Notes under the pieces: generated by a model | What the model saw: the letters and a program-made list of their open reading frames with translations, nothing else | Told to the model about the DNA's origin: nothing | Databases searched by the model: none | Assembly (NCBI RefSeq): GCF_032854445.1 | Contig: NC_088300.1 | Location: 1,858,001-1,922,000 of the forward strand | Source of the DNA: Liolophura sinensis | Taxonomy: Eukaryota > Mollusca > Polyplacophora > Chitonida > Chitonidae | Direction: 5' to 3' | DNA length: 64,000 bases | In this document: positions 27,201 to 36,300 of the stretch, piece by piece | Layout of the letters: each line of letters begins with the position of its first letter | Position numbering within the stretch: the first letter of the stretch is position 1 | Made by a program: the position numbers and the translations under genes

Positions 27201-27719
27201 CTGGCTGGAGTGGAATGTTTTGTTAAGGTATGCATTCAGTTGTGAGACATGTGTTCTGTTACAGACTCCTCCTACCTGGTTCCTCTCATCTGCAGCCTGA
27301 TTGGACTGATCGGACTGCTGGCCATTATACTTACCATATTGATGCACAACAGACAGCGACGCAAGTGCCGTGCGCGCAGAATGGAAGCAGAATACACCCA
27401 GCAAAAAACAAATAACCAGAACGAAGAAAATTTACGACGGTACAAAAACCCTTTGTTTGAAACGGACAAAGGTGGTGGAACATCGTCACCCAATGATGTG
27501 CGAGATTCTGTGGAGTTTTTTGACATTGATCTGCAAAAATATGAAAAAAGTCCACAGCGGACAAATGTAGAGAGGACTGAATTGTCCAATGACTGGACAG
27601 AGCGCAGCCTCCCTACAAAATCTGTTCGCAAAAAAGACATCAATATTGAAATTTCCCGAACTTTAACAGCAGCTGCATCATTTTCATCGCTCTCATCAGA
27701 AGGTGAAATGATAGTGTAG
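89..27719 (+). CDS. Jagged/Serrate-type Notch ligand, 3' part of gene (16 exons, 5' end outside window)
   Basis: Single-pass membrane ligand of Notch receptors; the conserved role is short-range cell-cell signalling. Sixteen exons join in frame (89-208, 1298-1525, 1825-1871, 2201-2525, 4367-4525, 4936-5049, 5330-5443, 6797-6910, 21203-21347, 22331-22416, 24490-24603, 24847-24971, 25299-25565, 26022-26153, 26584-26746, 27265-27719), about 900 codons. The domain order matches vertebrate JAG1 as I remember it: EGF4-16 equivalents including the long atypical EGF10, then a VWC-like Cys-rich region, juxtamembrane region, TM helix and tail. The VWC-like region separates Jagged/Serrate from Delta. 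Nearly all EGF exons are phase 1-1 and 114-120 bp. The MNNL and DSL parts must lie before position 1. Introns carry minisatellites and a 10.7-kb transposon. Called as Jagged with high confidence; the orthologue name is not proven. Confidence 0.93.
209..1297 (+). other. Jagged intron with 60-bp minisatellite
   Basis: Positions 209-597 show no recognisable feature. The rest is the 60-bp tandem array described separately, which runs directly into the next exon. Confidence 0.85.
598..1316 (+). repeat. 60-bp minisatellite containing a copied 3' splice site
   Basis: About 11 near-identical 60-bp units are followed by a final divergent unit that spans the real acceptor of the EGF5/6 exon. Each unit has a pyrimidine-rich stretch, then ttaag, then gtgtaaacgagtgtgag, which matches the first ~18 nt of the exon (gtataaacgagtgtgag at 1298). 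The array therefore looks like repeated copies of the intron-exon junction. Splicing to an upstream copy would enter a TGA within about 20 nt. Confidence 0.9.
1298..1525 (+). CDS. Jagged exon: two EGF repeats (JAG1 EGF5-6-like)
   Basis: Encodes 76 codons, phase 1-1, between the acceptor at catcag and the donor gtaagt. The two repeats begin [15 protein letters not shown] and [11 protein letters not shown]; both start with calcium-binding type EGF signatures. Confidence 0.93.
1526..1824 (+). other. Short Jagged intron
   Basis: About 300 bp with no repeat or other feature recognised. Confidence 0.7.
1825..1871 (+). CDS. Jagged exon: first half of EGF7-like repeat
   Basis: A 47-bp exon encoding [16 protein letters not shown]. 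It starts in phase 1 and ends in phase 0 at a gtacgt donor. JAG1 EGF7 also has the short DCLGQC-type spacing here, which supports this small exon. Confidence 0.88.
1872..2200 (+). other. Jagged intron
   Basis: AT-rich, with a short TA/TG run near 2128-2162; nothing else seen. Confidence 0.7.
2201..2525 (+). CDS. Jagged exon: end of EGF7, EGF8, EGF9 and linker
   Basis: A 325-bp exon, phase 0 in and phase 1 out. It encodes [19 protein letters not shown], then the repeats starting [13 protein letters not shown] and [12 protein letters not shown], then the linker [13 protein letters not shown]. The linker corresponds to the JAG1 segment before the atypical EGF10. Confidence 0.93.
2526..4366 (+). 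other. Jagged intron, 1.84 kb
   Basis: No coding exon, tandem repeat or recognisable mobile element seen on either strand. The open frames around 2869-3680 lack domain similarity or splice context. Confidence 0.65.
4367..4525 (+). CDS. Jagged exon: atypical long EGF10-like repeat
   Basis: A 159-bp exon, phase 1-1, encoding [17 protein letters not shown], then VCGQHGTC and a closing GYTGSHC. The enlarged spacing between the first cysteines is a Jagged/Serrate hallmark. Confidence 0.92.
4526..4935 (+). other. Jagged intron
   Basis: 410 bp; nothing recognisable. Confidence 0.7.
4936..5049 (+). CDS. Jagged exon: EGF11-like repeat
   Basis: A 114-bp phase 1-1 exon encoding one EGF repeat ([15 protein letters not shown] to GWEGPVC). 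Confidence 0.93.
5330..5443 (+). CDS. Jagged exon: EGF12-like repeat
   Basis: A 114-bp phase 1-1 exon encoding [15 protein letters not shown] through DWKGKTC. The WKGKTC end is close to the matching JAG1 repeat. Confidence 0.93.
5559..6333 (+). repeat. 28-bp minisatellite
   Basis: About 28 copies of cagttcagtcacagtcttga plus tactgatg, with a shortened variant (cagtttcacag) interspersed, mostly in the second half. No exon edge is recognisable in the unit. Confidence 0.92.
6582..6717 (+). mobile_element. Truncated tRNA-derived SINE (3' half)
   Basis: Matches the 3' half of the full-length SINEs at 26843 and 62729: cctgcagatggttgtgagtt, the ccaccatgat stretch, and a degraded tail gaaatattcttgaat ... 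caatcaaa. The head is missing. Confidence 0.75.
6797..6910 (+). CDS. Jagged exon: EGF13-like repeat
   Basis: A 114-bp phase 1-1 exon encoding [18 protein letters not shown] through GWTGTTC. Its last 14 nt and its gtaagt donor are the seed of the adjacent 59-bp minisatellite. Confidence 0.93.
6897..8270 (+). repeat. 59-bp minisatellite with copied 5' splice site (left block)
   Basis: About 23 units of 59 bp. Each unit ends with cacatgccagacac followed by gtaagt or gtgagt; this is the last 14 nt of the EGF13-like exon plus its donor. The first unit contains the real exon end at 6910. The array is interrupted at 8270 by the TA-flanked transposon and resumes at 19005. Confidence 0.95.
8271..8293 (+). 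repeat. Left terminal inverted repeat of the transposon
   Basis: Perfect 23-bp inverted match to 18982-19004, preceded by the TA duplication. Confidence 0.95.
8300..8460 (+). repeat. Subterminal palindrome cluster, left end
   Basis: Several copies of cacacgcgtgtg-type palindromes and half-sites (ccacacg, gtgtggt) lie within 190 bp of the end. A similar cluster lies at 18820-18965 near the other end. Subterminal repeats are typical transposase or cargo-protein binding sites; binding here is inference. Confidence 0.6.
8691..10141 (+). other. Transposase intron 1 region
   Basis: 1.45 kb without coding signal; contains a divergent SINE (9795-10017). Confidence 0.6.
9795..10017 (+). mobile_element. 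Divergent tRNA-derived SINE inside the transposon
   Basis: Has the tRNA-like head (gaggtggttaacacatgag), the B-box-like gtgagttcaagtcc, and the tail gaaatattctggagtatggt followed by an aaataaaata run. It is diverged from the copies at 26843 and 62729. Confidence 0.75.
12294..14247 (+). other. Space between the two convergent transposon genes
   Basis: No coding exon seen. It includes a C/T-rich low-complexity run at 13883-13930. Possible polyA signals are aataaa near 12600 (+, transposase) and tttatt at 14078-14083 (-, BEN gene). Confidence 0.6.
14248..17379 (-). pseudogene. BEN-domain gene carried by the transposon, disrupted
   Basis: Minus-strand exons, 5' to 3', are 17379-17327, 17122-16973, 16847-16720, 16308-15992, 15692-15597 and 14922-14248, with consistent GT-AG phases. 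The N-terminal part reads [11 protein letters not shown] ... VEILAIG; the middle is Gly/Lys-rich. The C-terminal exon holds a BEN-like domain: [29 protein letters not shown], then [21 protein letters not shown] domains are known DNA-binding and chromatin modules. Lesions are a frameshift in a G run in the 317-bp exon (about 16157-16164) and an in-frame TAA at 14593-14595 just before the domain. The first exon is not certain; a possible start (MSES, 18564-18552) has a good donor but its phase does not join directly. The BEN call rests on remembered family pattern. Confidence 0.75.
17380..18819 (-). other. Transposon sequence upstream of the BEN gene
   Basis: About 1.4 kb with no convincing exon. 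It contains a SINE tail fragment (17685-17752) and a possible BEN start exon at 18552-18564 (-). Confidence 0.5.
17685..17752 (+). mobile_element. SINE 3' tail fragment
   Basis: Carries only the tail: aatattcttgagtatggggt, aaaacaccagtg and an (aaat)n run. Confidence 0.65.
18820..18965 (+). repeat. Subterminal palindrome cluster, right end
   Basis: Repeated cacacgcgtgtg palindromes and ccgtgtggt half-sites mirror the left-end cluster. Confidence 0.6.
18982..19004 (-). repeat. Right terminal inverted repeat of the transposon
   Basis: Perfect 23-bp inverted copy of 8271-8293, followed by the TA duplication. Confidence 0.95.
19005..21093 (+). repeat. 59-bp minisatellite with copied 5' splice site (right block)
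   Basis: About 35 further 59-bp units, continuous in phase with the left block once the transposon and one TA are removed. Nearly all units keep the acatgccagacac exon edge and an intact gtaagt or gtgagt; a few have gtatgt. Confidence 0.95.
21203..21347 (+). CDS. Jagged exon: EGF14-like repeat and start of EGF15
   Basis: A 145-bp exon, phase 1 in and phase 2 out. It encodes [15 protein letters not shown] through GFEGETC and [10 protein letters not shown]. The last codon (Cys) is split by the intron at the gtaagg donor. Confidence 0.92.
21385..22172 (+). repeat. 42-bp minisatellite beside a donor site
   Basis: About 19 units of 42 bp (ggttatagtggtaaccacta ... gacatggtacatgtaagtta). The unit loosely resembles the exon end tgtaacccctatccatg plus gtaagg, so it may derive from this donor junction; the match is weaker than in the other arrays. 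Confidence 0.9.
22331..22416 (+). CDS. Jagged exon: rest of EGF15-like repeat
   Basis: An 86-bp exon encoding [17 protein letters not shown] and [10 protein letters not shown]. The [14 protein letters not shown] stretch is nearly the same as in JAG1. It ends in phase 1 at gtgagt. Confidence 0.94.
22384..23451 (+). repeat. 37-bp minisatellite with copied exon end and donor
   Basis: About 28 units of 37 bp. Roughly 30 nt of each unit match the last 30 nt of the EGF15 exon (caggatttgctggccc ... gtagaataa), followed by gtgagta. Reading through the real donor meets TGA within the first unit. The array ends in an inverted gtgagtac/gtactcac pair at 23429-23451. Confidence 0.96.
23452..24489 (+). 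other. Intron segment of unknown nature
   Basis: About 1 kb between the array and the next exon. On the minus strand, an open frame from 23674 starts [19 protein letters not shown] with a possible donor after EVET, and another lies at 24127-23903. Neither has a recognised domain, so they may be remnants of an inserted element. Confidence 0.4.
24490..24603 (+). CDS. Jagged exon: EGF16-like repeat
   Basis: A 114-bp phase 1-1 exon encoding [15 protein letters not shown] through RNGRNC; the last EGF repeat before the cysteine-rich region. Confidence 0.94.
24847..24971 (+). CDS. Jagged exon: VWC-like cysteine-rich region, part 1
   Basis: A 125-bp exon, phase 1 in and phase 0 out. It encodes [19 protein letters not shown], the CxCxxGxxxC signature of the JAG/VWC region. 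Confidence 0.93.
24972..25298 (+). other. Jagged intron
   Basis: 327 bp; nothing recognisable. Confidence 0.7.
25299..25565 (+). CDS. Jagged exon: VWC-like region part 2 and start of juxtamembrane region
   Basis: 89 codons, phase 0-0: [28 protein letters not shown], then [22 protein letters not shown] and NCA-IT-F-K follow the JAG1 order. Confidence 0.93.
25566..26021 (+). other. Jagged intron
   Basis: 456 bp, AT-rich; nothing recognisable. Confidence 0.7.
26022..26153 (+). CDS. Jagged exon: juxtamembrane region
   Basis: 44 codons, phase 0-0. Encodes [20 protein letters not shown] then ALIILCDV; corresponds to the JAG1 segment with ICSELRNL. Confidence 0.9.
26154..26583 (+). other. Jagged intron
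   Basis: 430 bp; nothing recognisable. Confidence 0.7.
26584..26746 (+). CDS. Jagged exon: juxtamembrane region, second part
   Basis: A 163-bp exon, phase 0 in and phase 1 out: [13 protein letters not shown] and [16 protein letters not shown]. The NSSLIAAVAEVRV-type motif is shared with JAG1. Confidence 0.92.
26843..27123 (+). mobile_element. Full-length tRNA-derived SINE with target duplication
   Basis: Head ccatggctcagttacttaac, B-box-like gtgagttcaagtccagctca, tail gaaatattcttgagtacc and a (aaat)n run. It is flanked by a 9-bp duplication agaatattt at 26834-26842 and 27124-27132. It sits in the last Jagged intron. Confidence 0.9.
27265..27719 (+). CDS. Jagged last exon: transmembrane helix and cytoplasmic tail
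   Basis: Completes a phase-1 codon, then encodes [20 protein letters not shown] (start of the TM helix), a basic stop-transfer stretch ([12 protein letters not shown]), the conserved-looking [11 protein letters not shown], and ends SSEGEMIV before TAG. The C-terminal hydrophobic MIV resembles the PDZ-binding end of JAG1 (MEYIV). Confidence 0.95.
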
Positions 27720-30447
27720 CCGTGGCCATAGGCTTAACTCGTAGCTTCTCAACTCTCCTTGTGTGTGTGTCCCGTGCTGCCATGTTATCTGTCTGAAGAG
27801 AAGCAGATGACAGACATTTATCATCTGTAAGCTGTGAATAATGGAAGCAAAAACTTGTCACTGACTAATCACACAAATTAGGCAGTGATCTTGAAATTGT
27901 CAGTTAGACAGAAGTTTTCTTGAAAGGGTGACTGACCAATCAGAAGACCTGATAGTGTTGGTCAAAGAGAATCCATTTAAATGACTCACTGACCAATGAA
28001 ATGGAGTCTTTGATACATTGGTTTATGGCTGCTACAGTTTGCATGGTAATAAGCTTGTTCTGTGTGCATGTGCTGTGGTCACAGGGAATGGCAAAGACAG
28101 TACAAAAATGACAGTATTTCAGATGATTGTAGGTCAGTGTAGTAGAAGTAGTTGTATTTTTATAAAATATTTTCATCCATTTTGTAAGCATGGGTTGTAT
28201 AACCAGCATAGATTTTTGATCATCTTTTTTCACTGTTTCATTATACATGTTTGTTTTCATAACTTCATTGACTAAGGTGTATATCTAGTCTAGTCATGCT
28301 GAATATCAATAGTTAACGGATATCATTTGTATGGAAACGAGGTGAAGTATCAGTTGTCCATGATTCAGTCTCCAGGCAACTATACTCTTCAATTCCAACC
28401 CATGTTGAAACATTTAAGTCTAATATCCTACAAGATACGACTGTCTTCACTCACAGGCTCACACAGAGTAGCTGCAGGCTCACACAAAATATCTGCAGAC
28501 TCACACAGAGCATCCAAAAAGTCTGAGAAAACAAAATTCCTTGAAGTTAGTTTTGTGAACTTACTTACTTCTGTTAAAACCAGCAAATTTTATCGCTATT
28601 TGTCAGTTGCTGACAGTTAAAAACATGCATAAAGAAATCTGGGTGGAGACATACAGTGATGCTGAAGAGATTCTTCTAAGACTTGAAGCCTATGCCAATT
28701 TTCTGAAACCCTGTTTGGGTATGTTTCTTTGACATATTGTCGTTTATGAGAATTGTGATCAGGCGTTTGATTGCCTGTTTTTAACTGTGCTAAAATGGAT
28801 AGGTTTAATTGCTAAATTCAGTAGGCAACAACTGTAATTTATGTTTTTAATAACATCTATATAACTGAAAATCAAGGTAATAATTGGAAATAATTCTTCA
28901 TTGTTTCGTATGGCAGTACAGCATGATGTTGTGTTTACTCTAATGTTTTGTGAGCTGTCATTGGGAAGATTTTATGTTACAATCTCCAACCATTTTCCAT
29001 CTGTGTACTTAACTCGGATTCAACAGGGTCCAGGAATAATACAACAGGCAGCAGATCACCATAAATGTCTTCATGTCACTGCATACAATTGACACTTAGC
29101 AGATTTATATCTTCAATCATTATTTCCAAATTTTGTCAATTTTTAATTGCATGGAAGTGCCTTTGTGGCTGTTTAGCATGGTTCACATTCTGTGTCATAT
29201 TATAGCATGAGTTAGACTTCATACGTCAGATGCATGCATATTTTTTATTTGGCAGTCTTTCAGAAAGTTCTAAATTGACGGCTAGATGTGGCTACCTTTA
29301 TATGACGGCTAGCTTTAAACGGTTTATGTTTATCATACACCATTTGATATGTAGAGTACCATTTAAAGGATGCAGCTATTCCTGGATTCCTGAATTTCCT
29401 AAAGGTACAAGTGAGCAGTTGTGGCCCACAGCTAGTATTATGGACAGGGGAATAGAGGGGAACACCTGGATGAATCTGGTCCGTGCTTCATTGATGATAA
29501 TCAACATTGTCTCTAGACCGTTTCCTGTAACATCTTGTAAATACTGTAAATATTGTATGTATGTATATGAGAACATATTTATGAGCATCGTGAAAGTTTA
29601 ATTTTCTTTATTTTAGTAACTTATTCTCGTAGGTAGCATTGTCATTACTGAGTTTCATTGCACTTTTTCAGTTTTGTTTGAAGATGACATGTAACAAGTT
29701 GATTGTAACAAAATTGTCTGTATTTTATGAAATACCGGTTACGTCGCTGATTACATCCAAAAATTGTTTTCAGTTCTGGTGGTTCAAATGGGAAACATTT
29801 TCTAGCAGTTGTCTACAGTGAATTACATATCAAAACATGTTTCTTTGAGGTCAAGTCAAAAGAAGGGACATTTGAAATCACAAGGTTATCACAGTTTCAG
29901 TGTTAGTTTCATCTTTGTGACTCAAGCTCATCACTGAAATTTATTTGAAGTTATTGAACCATTGTAAATTGTTCATCATATAATTTAAGCGTATTAGACT
30001 AGATTATTTATTGATTTACAACACTGGGCAAACAGTACTTACATTTTTGTTTTCCTTGTGCAGTTTTGAACCGATCACATGCAGTGGTTGACTTAGTGAT
30101 CCAGATGCTCATTGTTTTAGACATTTATTTTGAATGATGCTAAGGAGACGTGTCCAAGAAAGGATATGTAATCCTTGCTCTCTTGATAATAAGAGTATGT
30201 TTAGAACTTCAGTTGAATTGATAGAGAAGAAAATCAGTGATGTTTCGTCAAGATGCTGCTGGTAGCAGAGCAGGTTGTAGATTTATCATAGTTTTGTTTT
30301 TATACAAGATTGGGGTTTTACCCCCGCAGCAGTGCTGTAGCCTCTTTCATTTTGATGTCTGTTCTTCTTTCCTGTGTCTCTCGAACTTGAAAGGACTCTA
30401 TATGCTTAGATTCTGTAGGCAACGCCTAAGTGTTGTGGGGAAATAAA
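27720..30447 (+). other. Probable long 3' UTR of the Jagged gene
   Basis: No exon or repeat seen in 2.7 kb. The first aataaa after the stop that I find is at 30442-30447; another is near 30514. Transcript end is inferred only from these signals. Confidence 0.45.
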
Positions 30448-31196
30448 GAGGGGGGTAATCAGTTGTGTGATCATTGAATTGCTTACCCACCTTTCGTCCA
30501 TAGTATATGTTTCGAATAAACACCACTTGCAGTTTGCAGATGATATGTATTTGAGTTTTATTGTTATTTTTCATGATTGTTGTTTTTTCATGAAAACGGA
30601 ATAATATGAGTGGGTCAGATTGTGTAGGCCCTGATCTGGACCGAGACTCCAGAGGGATAAACATATGTACCAGTTTATACCTTTTTGCATGGCGCAGCGT
30701 TTCCTGAGTTTCCACCGAGTTCTGTAGAACACATCCACTCCCGTCTATTGGAATCCACTATAACAGGGGTATTTTATCTCCATGGCTAAAGGCAGAATTT
30801 GTGTCCATAGACCTGTTCCCGTCTAAAATTACCCGTTTTTGAAACAAAATTAGTCATGGTTTTAAAGACAACCATTAAGCCGCTGTCCGTGCCATGAGAG
30901 CGTTCAAATTATGAAATGCGACAGTTCTTTTCAAAGAACAACGCCTGTATAACGCCATAGTCTCGCGGAGGAACGGAATATTGGTTCAAAATTGGCGATT
31001 TTCGAAGGAAACATAGCCATTTTGAGGGATGCATGACTCCCAGACATCGCTTACAATCCTTTAAGTATGTATCAGGTATGCTGGGGTACGTCGTCGGACC
31101 CTCAGAGTGGACGGTATTTTGATGGTGGTTGTGCTTTGCAGATATTGAAATATCCACCAGATCTGCACCAAAACGAACAATGACTTATTGAGTGCT
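30448..31196. other. Intergenic, no feature seen
   Basis: 750 bp between the likely Jagged transcript end and the 147-bp satellite; nothing recognisable. Confidence 0.5.
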
Positions 31197-32961
31197 CATT
31201 GACAAAGCTAATTACAAGTGGTTCCACTCACCCAACAGAGTGCGCCAGGATCAAACTCGCGCTTGTACAGCTGTAGACTTACGTCAATAGGTTTGTCAGG
31301 CACCTGGAGAAGGGCGGTTGATTCCAGCGATCACAGACCGATTCACTGACAAAGCTAATTACAAGAGGTTCCACTCACCCAACAGAGTGCGCCAGGATCC
31401 AACTCGCGCTTGTACAGCTGTAGACTTACGTCAGGAGGTTTGTCAGGCACCTGGAGAAGGGCGGTTGATTCCAGCGATCACAGACCGATTCACTGACAAG
31501 GCTAATTACAAGTGGTTCCACTCACCCAACAGAGTGCGCCAGGATCCAACTCGCGCTTGTACAGCTGTAGACTTACGTCAGCAGGTTTGTCAGGCACCTG
31601 GAGAAGGGCGGTTGATTCCAGCGATCACAGACCGATTCACTGACAAGGCTAATTACAAGTGGTTCCACTCACCCAACAGAATGTGCCAGGATCCAACTCG
31701 CGCTTGTACAGCTGTAGACTTACGTCAGGAAGTTTGTCAGGCACCTGGAGAAGGGCGGTTGATTCCAGCGATCACAGACCGATTCACTGACAAGGCTAAT
31801 TACAAGTGGTTCCACTCACCCAACAGAGTGCGCCAGGATCCAACTCGCGCTTGTACAGCTGTAGACTTACGTCAGGGAGTTTGTCAGGCACCTGGAGAAG
31901 GGCGGTTGATTCCAGCGATCACAGACCGATTCACTGACAAGGCTAATTACAAGAGGTTCCACTTACCCAACAGAGTGCGCCAGGATCCAACTCGCGCTTG
32001 TACAGCTGTAGACTTACGTCAGGAAGTTTGTCAGGCACCTGGAGAAGGGCGGTTGATTCCAGCGATCACAGACCGATTCACTGACAAGGCTAATTACAAG
32101 TGGTTCCACTCACCCAACAGAATGTGCCAGGATCCAACTCGCGCTTGTACAGCTGTAGACTTACGTCAGTAGGTTTGTCAGGCACCTGGAGAAGGGCGGT
32201 TGATTCCAGCGATCACAGACCGATTCACTGACAAGGCTAATTACAAGTGGTTCCACTCACCCAACAGAGTGCGCCAGGATCCAACTCGCGCTTGTACAGC
32301 TGTAGACTTACGTCAATAGGTTTGTCAGGCACCTGGAGAAGGGCGGTTGATTCCAGCGATCACAGACTGATTCACTGACAAAGCTAATTACAAGAGGTTC
32401 CACTCACCCAACAGAGTGCGCCAGGATCCAACTCGCGCTTGTACAGCTGTAGACTTACGTCAGTAGGTTTGTCAGGCACCTGGAGAAGGGCGGTTGATTC
32501 CAGCGATCACAGACCGATTCACTGACAAGGCTAATTACAAGAGGTTCCACTCACCCAACAGAATGTGCCAGGATCCAACTCGCGCTTGTACAGCTGTAGA
32601 CTTACGTCAGTAGGTTTGTCAGGCACCTGGAGAAGGGCGGTTGATTCCAGCGATCACAGACCGATTCACTGACAAAGCTAATTACAAGAGGTTCCACTCA
32701 CCCAACAGAGTGCGCCAGGATCCAACTCGCGCTTGTACAGCTGTAGACTTACGTCAGGAGGTTTGTCAGGCACCTGGAGAAGGGCGGTTGATTCCAGCGA
32801 TCACAGACCGATTCATTGACAAAGCTAATTACAAGAGGTTCCACTCACCCAACAGAGTGCGCCAGGATCAAACTCGCGCTTGTACAGCTGTAGACTTACG
32901 TCAGGAGGTTTGTCAGGCACCTGGAGAAGGGCGGTTGATTCCAGCGATCACAGACTGATTC
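31197..32961 (+). repeat. 147-bp satellite array
   Basis: About 12 units of 147 bp, very similar to each other. The unit length is 49 codons, so one frame stays open across several units (IPAITDRFTDKANYK ... ACTAVDL), but other units have stops at the same place (cag/caa to tag). Part of the unit (aggtttgtcaggcacctgga) resembles a tRNA-SINE core seen at 37117-37225. Not considered coding. Confidence 0.93.
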
Positions 32962-33318
32962 ATTCGAAATATACACATTCGAATGCGGCTTAAAAAATCT
33001 AAATAAATCAAATCATCAAACCAACAAGACGTTCATGAAAAGTGAACTTAGACTGGCAGTTTGGCTCGTATTTATTAAATGGCTTAAGTTATAAATAAAA
33101 TGGCTCAAAACCCAATCCCACAACGGGTAGGAACTCCAGTTGTGATTGGTACATTGTACTGCAGTAAAGAATCCCACAAAATTTTTAAACTTCCTGGAGC
33201 AAAATATTTTAATTGTAGCTGTGTTTGAATTTTTCACTTTAGCCTTAAGTCGTTTGATAAATATGGAACCGACGTAACTCATTCCTATTTGCAATACCTC
33301 TTTCCATGTAGCGACAGC

Positions 33319-36300
33319 TATGTAATCAGTTTGTGTAAAGTTTACCGCCGAGCAACAGTTCTGTAATCAGTTTCATATAGTATACTGCCCAACAACAGTT
33401 TCTGTAATCAGTTTCGTATAGCATACTGCCCAACAACAGTTCTGTAATCAGTTTCGTATAGCATACTGCTCAACAACAGTTCTGTGATCAGTTTCGTATA
33501 GAATTCTACCCAACAACAGTTCTGTAATCAGTTTCGTATAGAATATTACCCAACAACAGCTCTGTAATCAGCTTCGTATAGAATATTACCCAACAACAGC
33601 TCTGTCATCAGTTTCGTATAGAATATTACCCAACAACAGCTCTGTCATCAGCTTCGTATAGGATATTACCCAACAACAGCTCTGTCATCAGTTTCGTATA
33701 GAATATTACCCAACAACAGTTCTGTAATCAGTTTCGTATAGCATACTGCCCAACAACAGTTCTGTAATCAGTTTCGTATAGCATACTGCTCAACAACAGT
33801 TCTGTGATCAGTTTCGTATAGAATTCTACCCAACAACAGTTCTGTAATCAGTTTCGTATAGAATATTACCCAACAACAGCTCTGTCATCAGCTTCGTATA
33901 GAATATTACCCAACAACAGCTCTGTCATCAGTTTCGTATAGAATATTACCCAACAACAGCTCTGTCATCAGCTTCGTATAGAATATTGCCCAACAACAGC
34001 TCTGTAATCAGTTTCGTATAGAATATTACCCAACAACAGCTCTGTAATTAGCTTCGTATAGAATATTACCCAACAACAGCTCTGTAATCAGTTTCGTATA
34101 GAATATTACCCAACAACAGCTCTGTCATCAGCTTCGTATAGAATATTACCCAACAACAGCTCTGTCATCAGTTTCGTATAGAATATTACCCAACAACAGC
34201 TCTGTCATCAGTTTCGTATAGAATATTACCCAACAACAGCTCTGTCATCAGCTTCGTATAGAATATTACCCAACAACAGCTCTGTCATCAGCTTCGTATA
34301 GAATATTACCCAACAACAGCTCTGTCATCAGCTTCGTATAGAATATTACCCAACAACAGCTCTGTCATCAGTTTCGTATAGAATATTACCCAACAACAGC
34401 TCTGTCATCAGCTTCGTATAGAATATTACCCAACAACAGCTCTGTCATCAGTTTCGTATAGAATATTACCCAACAACAGCTCTGTCATCAGCTTCGTATA
34501 GAATATTATCCAACAACAGCTCTGTCATCAGTTTCGTATAGAATATTACCCAACAACAGCTCTGCCATCAGCTTCGTATAGAATATTACCCAACAACAGT
34601 TCTGTCGTCAGCTTCGTATAGAATATTACCCAACAACAGCTCTGTCATCAGCTTTGTATAGAATATTACCCAACAACAGCTCTGTAATCAGCTTCGTATA
34701 GAATATTACCCAACAACAGCTCTGTAATCAGCTTCGTATAGAATATTACCCAACAACAGCTCTGTCATCAGTTTTATCTGGTATACTGCCCAACAACAGC
34801 TCTGTCATCAGTTTCGTATAGAATATTACCCAACAACAGCTCTGTCATCAGCTTCGTATAGAATATTACCCAACAACAGCTCTGTCATCAGTTTCGTATA
34901 GAATATTACCCAACAACAGCTCTGTCATCAGCTTCGTATAGAATATTATCCAACAACAGCTCTGTCATCAGTTTCGTATAGAATATTACCCAACAACAGC
35001 TCTGCCATCAGCTTCGTATAGAATATTACCCAACAACAGTTCTGTCGTCAGCTTCGTATAGAATATTACCCAACAACAGCTCTGTCATCAGCTTTGTATA
35101 GAATATTACCCAACAACAGCTCTGTAATCAGCTTCGTATAGAATATTACCCAACAACAGCTCTGTAATCAGCTTCGTATAGAATATTACCCAACAACAGC
35201 TCTGTCATCAGTTTTATCTGGTATACTGCCCAACAACAGCTCTGTCATCAGTTTCGTATAGAATATTACCCAACAACAGCTCTGCAATAAGTTTCGTATA
35301 GAATATTACCCAACAAGAGCTCTGTCATCAGTTCGTATAGAATATTACCCAACAACAGCTCTGTCATCAGTTCGTATAGAATATTACCCAACAACAGCTC
35401 TGCAATAAGTTTCGTATAGAATATTACCCAACAAGAGCTCTGTCATCAGTTCGTATAGAATATTACCCAACAACAACTCTGTAATCAGTTTCGTATAGAA
35501 TATTACCCAACAACAGCTCTGTCATCAGCTTCGTATAGAATATTACCCAACAACAGCTCTGTAAGCAGTTTTATCTGGTATACTGCCCAACAACAGCTCT
35601 GCCATCAGTTTCGTATAGAATATTACCCAAGAACAGCTCTGTAATCAGTTTTATTTGGTATACTGCCCAACAACAGCTCTGTAATCAGTTTCGTATAGAA
35701 TATTACCCAACAACAGCTCTGTAATCAGTTTCGTATAGAATATTACCCATCAACAGCTCTGTAAGCAGTTTTATCTGGTATACTGCCCAACAACAGCTCT
35801 GTAATCAGTTTCGTATAGAATATTACCCAACAACAGCTCTGTAATCAGTTTTATTTGGTATACTGCCCAACAACAGCTCTGTAATCAGTTTCGTATAGAA
35901 TATTACCCAACAACAGCTCTGTCATCAGTTTTATCTGGTATACTGCCCAACAACAGCTCTGTAATCAGTTTCGTATAGAATATTACCCAACAACAGCTCT
36001 GTAATCAGTTTCGTATAGAATATTACCCATCAACAGCTCTGTCATCAGTTTTATTTGGTATACTGCCCAACAACAGCTCTGTCATCAGTTTCGTATAGAA
36101 TATTACCCAACAACAGCTCTGTCATCAGTTTTATCTGGTATACTGCCCAACAAGAGCTCTGCCATCAGTTTCGTATAGAATATTACCCAACAACAGCTCT
36201 GTCATCAGTTTTATTTGGTATACTGCCCAACAACAGCTCTGTCATCAGTTTCGTATAGAATATTACCCAACAACAGCGCTGTAAGCAGTTTTATCTGGTA

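Noticed and set aside
89-27719. Delta-type ligand, Crumbs or generic EGF protein
   Set aside because: The atypical EGF10, the VWC-like region ([17 protein letters not shown]) and the juxtamembrane motifs fit Jagged/Serrate, not Delta or Crumbs.
28327-29601. Open frames of 60-123 codons in the 3' region of Jagged
   Set aside because: Short, no domain, no splice support; best seen as 3' UTR.
31318-32172. 284-codon plus frame in the 147-bp satellite
   Set aside because: Openness follows from the 49-codon unit length; neighbouring units have stops and there is no start, splice or domain evidence.
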